Of a stretch of DNA of 64,000 nucleotides, positions 62,773 through 64,000 are shown in pieces. Made by a program: the position numbers and the translations under genes. Position 1 is the first letter of the stretch, and every line of letters starts with the position of its first letter. This stretch comes from Streptomyces sp. AC550_RSS872 (lineage in GTDB: Bacteria; Actinomycetota; Actinomycetes; Streptomycetales; Streptomycetaceae): positions 1 to 64,000 of the forward strand of contig NZ_JAGMUL010000058.1 of the NCBI RefSeq assembly GCF_019049285.1, written 5' to 3'. The notes beneath the pieces are model-generated. The model made no database searches, was not told the DNA's origin, and saw only the letters and a list, made by a program, of their open reading frames with translations.

Positions 62773-62795
62773 GCCCCAGGTCAGCGGCCTGGGGC
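62773..62795 (+). terminator. Terminator right of att copy 3
   Basis: GCCCCAGG and CCTGGGGC form a hairpin followed by TTGTTTGT, the third version of the post-tRNA terminator. Confidence 0.65.
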
Positions 62796-62946
62796 TTGTT
62801 TGTCGGGGAGCTGCTGCCGCGCTTGCAGGTGCCCCTGTACGCCGAGATTGGGCATGCACTTTCACGCAGATGTCCCGCACGCACTTCGTCGTGGGCGGTG
62901 CACAAGCCCTTGTGGGAGCGGGCGCTTGACCGCCGAGGGTCCTGCG

Positions 62947-63390
62947 TCAGAGCGGAAGGTCGTCGGGGAGCACCCGGAACGCCTTGTGGTGGCCCAGCGG
63001 CCGTACGGCCCGGAAGTCTCGTCGGTCGAGGGTGAGGATCGCGTCCGTGTCGTAGTCGGCGGCGAGTGCCACGTTCACCGCGTCGGCGAGGTCGAGGTCC
63101 AGCGCGCGGTAGCGGACACGGACAGACTGGGCGGCGCCCAGGTGGTCCTCCGTGATCTCCGGCATGACGACACGACCCCGGCTCATCCAGCGCCGCAGGT
63201 CGTCGACCGCACTGAGTGCGGCCTCCCTGCCGAGCTCACGCGTGGCGACGTGATCCAGTTCGGCCAGCAGAAGCGGGGACATGACCAGCAGGCCCGCCGC
63301 CATGATCGCCTCGTTCGCCGCCCGGTGTTCCGGATGAGCCGAGTCCAGGGCTGCCAGAAGGCCTGACGTATCGGCGATGACAATGATCAC
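62947..63390 (-). CDS. PIN-domain toxin (VapC-like)
   Basis: A 147-aa probable ribonuclease toxin. The PIN fold acidic residues are visible: Asp in IIVIADTSGLLAALD, Glu in LLAELDHVATRELG, and Asp pairs in LDLDLADAVNVALAADYDTD, AILTLDRRDF. The GTG start overlaps the antitoxin stop by 4 nt (GTGA), the usual antitoxin-first coupled arrangement. A decayed sibling is at 38800-39032. Confidence 0.88.
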   Translation of the reverse strand: MIIVIADTSGLLAALDSAHPEHRAANEAIMAAGLLVMSPLLLAELDHVATRELGREAALSAVDDLRRWMSRGRVVMPEITEDHLGAAQSVRVRYRALDLDLADAVNVALAADYDTDAILTLDRRDFRAVRPLGHHKAFRVLPDDLPL

Positions 63391-63647
63391 GCGGCGGATC
63401 CGGAACCCGAGCCGGTCTCACGCCGGACAGCCTCGGCGACCGTGTCGCGGACCTCCGACTTGGACAGCGTGCGCCCCGCCCCCTCGAAGGTGCGTGAGAA
63501 CAGCGGCTCGTCCCAGACCCGGTTCGCCATGGCAGCGAGGTGGATGCCCTGGCGGATGATCTCGGCCTCGCTTACACCTCGGCGCTTGGCGGCCTCCTTG
63601 ATGATGGCCAGGTCCTCGGGGTCGGCGTAGACGTTGGTGCGCTTCAT
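63387..63647 (-). CDS. Ribbon-helix-helix antitoxin
   Basis: An 86-aa CopG/RHH-type antitoxin. MKRTNVYADPEDLAIIKEAA and KRRGVSEAEIIRQGIHLAAM form the ribbon and helices. The C-terminus (FEGAGRTLSKSEVRDTVAEA) would wrap the toxin. The start may also be the ATG at 63653. The upstream repeats are likely its own operators. Confidence 0.87.
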   Translation of the reverse strand: MKRTNVYADPEDLAIIKEAAKRRGVSEAEIIRQGIHLAAMANRVWDEPLFSRTFEGAGRTLSKSEVRDTVAEAVRRETGSGSGSAA

Positions 63648-63648
63648 G

Positions 63649-63676
63649 GACATGTACCAAGAGTAGTCCATGTACC
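63649..63676. promoter_or_regulatory. Toxin-antitoxin operator repeats
   Basis: CATGTACC occurs at 63651-63658 and again at 63669-63676, 18 bp apart, overlapping and just upstream of the antitoxin start. This is typical for autoregulation by an RHH antitoxin. Confidence 0.6.
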
Positions 63677-63883
63677 GGATTGATGTATCCACGCGCTTCC
63701 TCATGTTCTGTCGGCGCGGTCCGGCAGACGGCCTCGCCCGCCGTATGCCGAGGCCCGATGACAGCCGGAGGCCGCCGCACATACTCATCCGCAACCACAG
63801 CTGTCCTGGATTCGAGACACGTGACGCGGAAACCCTCCCAAGACCCAATCGCACCATCCCGAGACGACTCGACTTTCTCCGGA

Positions 63884-64000
63884 GCCGTGCCCATAGCGTG
63901 CCCGGAGGGACGGAAAACCACGGTCCACAGCGGCGCGACCGATCCACACGACCACCCCGAGGACCAGATATCTGCGCTGGTCAGAGCCATAGAGCCCGCA
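63884..64000. repeat. Integrase 3'-end scar, copy 3 (runs off the window)
   Basis: The sequence matches 26591-26706 block by block, including GTGCCCATAGCGTGCCC, ACCACGGTC, GTCAGAGCCATAGAGCCCG. In the first copy the att core starts 12 bases after the end of this match, so a further att should lie just beyond the window. Confidence 0.7.

Larger units (their letters stand above)
61104..62946. other. Decayed stretch with two att remnants, no intact gene
   Basis: No intact gene is supported over 1.8 kb. It contains a run of nine G at about 61350-61358 and short frames such as LTESGLSADALVADLGRP (leftward, about 61520). A partial att with its terminator lies at 61929-61981, and a nearly full att core at 62721-62764. 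The frames look like fragments of unrelated genes joined by deletions. Confidence 0.5.

Overview
The window is high-GC actinobacterial DNA that looks like a Streptomyces chromosome. The evidence is the dnaK-grpE-dnaJ-hspR operon with HAIR operators, a mycobacterial-type dcd, frequent GTG starts, 4-nt ATGA/GTGA overlaps, DUF2637 and XRE/TPR regulators, and remains of tyrosine integrases of the kind carried by actinomycete integrative elements.

Left part (1-19.5 kb): ordinary core chromosome. The heat-shock operon runs leftward behind a perfect HAIR. Beyond it are a WecA/MraY-like membrane protein with damaged catalytic motifs, a large membrane Fe-S oxidoreductase, a zinc-ribbon protein, a DUF2637 protein, a GNAT acetyltransferase, a MarR regulator with a clear palindromic operator, an FG-GAP lipoprotein, a YIP1-like protein, a secreted GH5 glycosidase, a phosphoribosyltransferase and dcd. 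An intact tRNA-Gly(CCC) stands at 19.53 kb.

Right part (19.5-64 kb): an accretion island at that tRNA. The 3' part of the tRNA recurs as a 48-bp identical copy at 26.72 kb and a 44-bp copy at 62.72 kb, with degenerate partial copies near 34.51 and 61.93 kb. A motif block normally found at the 3' end of such integrases recurs at 26.6, 41.5 and 63.9 kb. The last one runs off the window, so another att copy probably lies just outside. The first segment (19.7-26.1 kb) carries a coupled glycosyltransferase/methyltransferase operon and a membrane molybdopterin oxidoreductase. The remainder alternates intact cargo with many broken genes: integrase, IS630, TrkA, beta-lactamase, SpoIIE phosphatase, PIN toxin and epimerase fragments.

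Two TIR-based loci make this a defence island. At 30.2-32.6 kb, in conspicuously AT-rich DNA, lie a TM-macro protein, a ThsB-like TIR protein and a second TIR protein, which I read as a type II Thoeris-like system with an extra sensor. At 54.9-59.7 kb four genes overlap end to start: a TIR protein, a large protein with a degenerate P-loop, a membrane-anchored protein and an unknown protein. They sit behind an XRE/TPR regulator and are followed by an excisionase-like gene. I recognise no named system for this set, and it is the best candidate for something undescribed. An intact ribbon-helix-helix/PIN toxin-antitoxin pair closes the window, and its decayed sibling lies at 38.8-39.15 kb.

Among the other cargo are a sugar-binding lipoprotein without a transporter, an ECF sigma factor with an alpha/beta hydrolase, a divergent AraC/saccharopine-dehydrogenase-like pair, a RICIN-domain secreted protein, and an FtsX-type ABC transporter with a PadR regulator. 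A parS-like 14-mer lies inside the permease gene.
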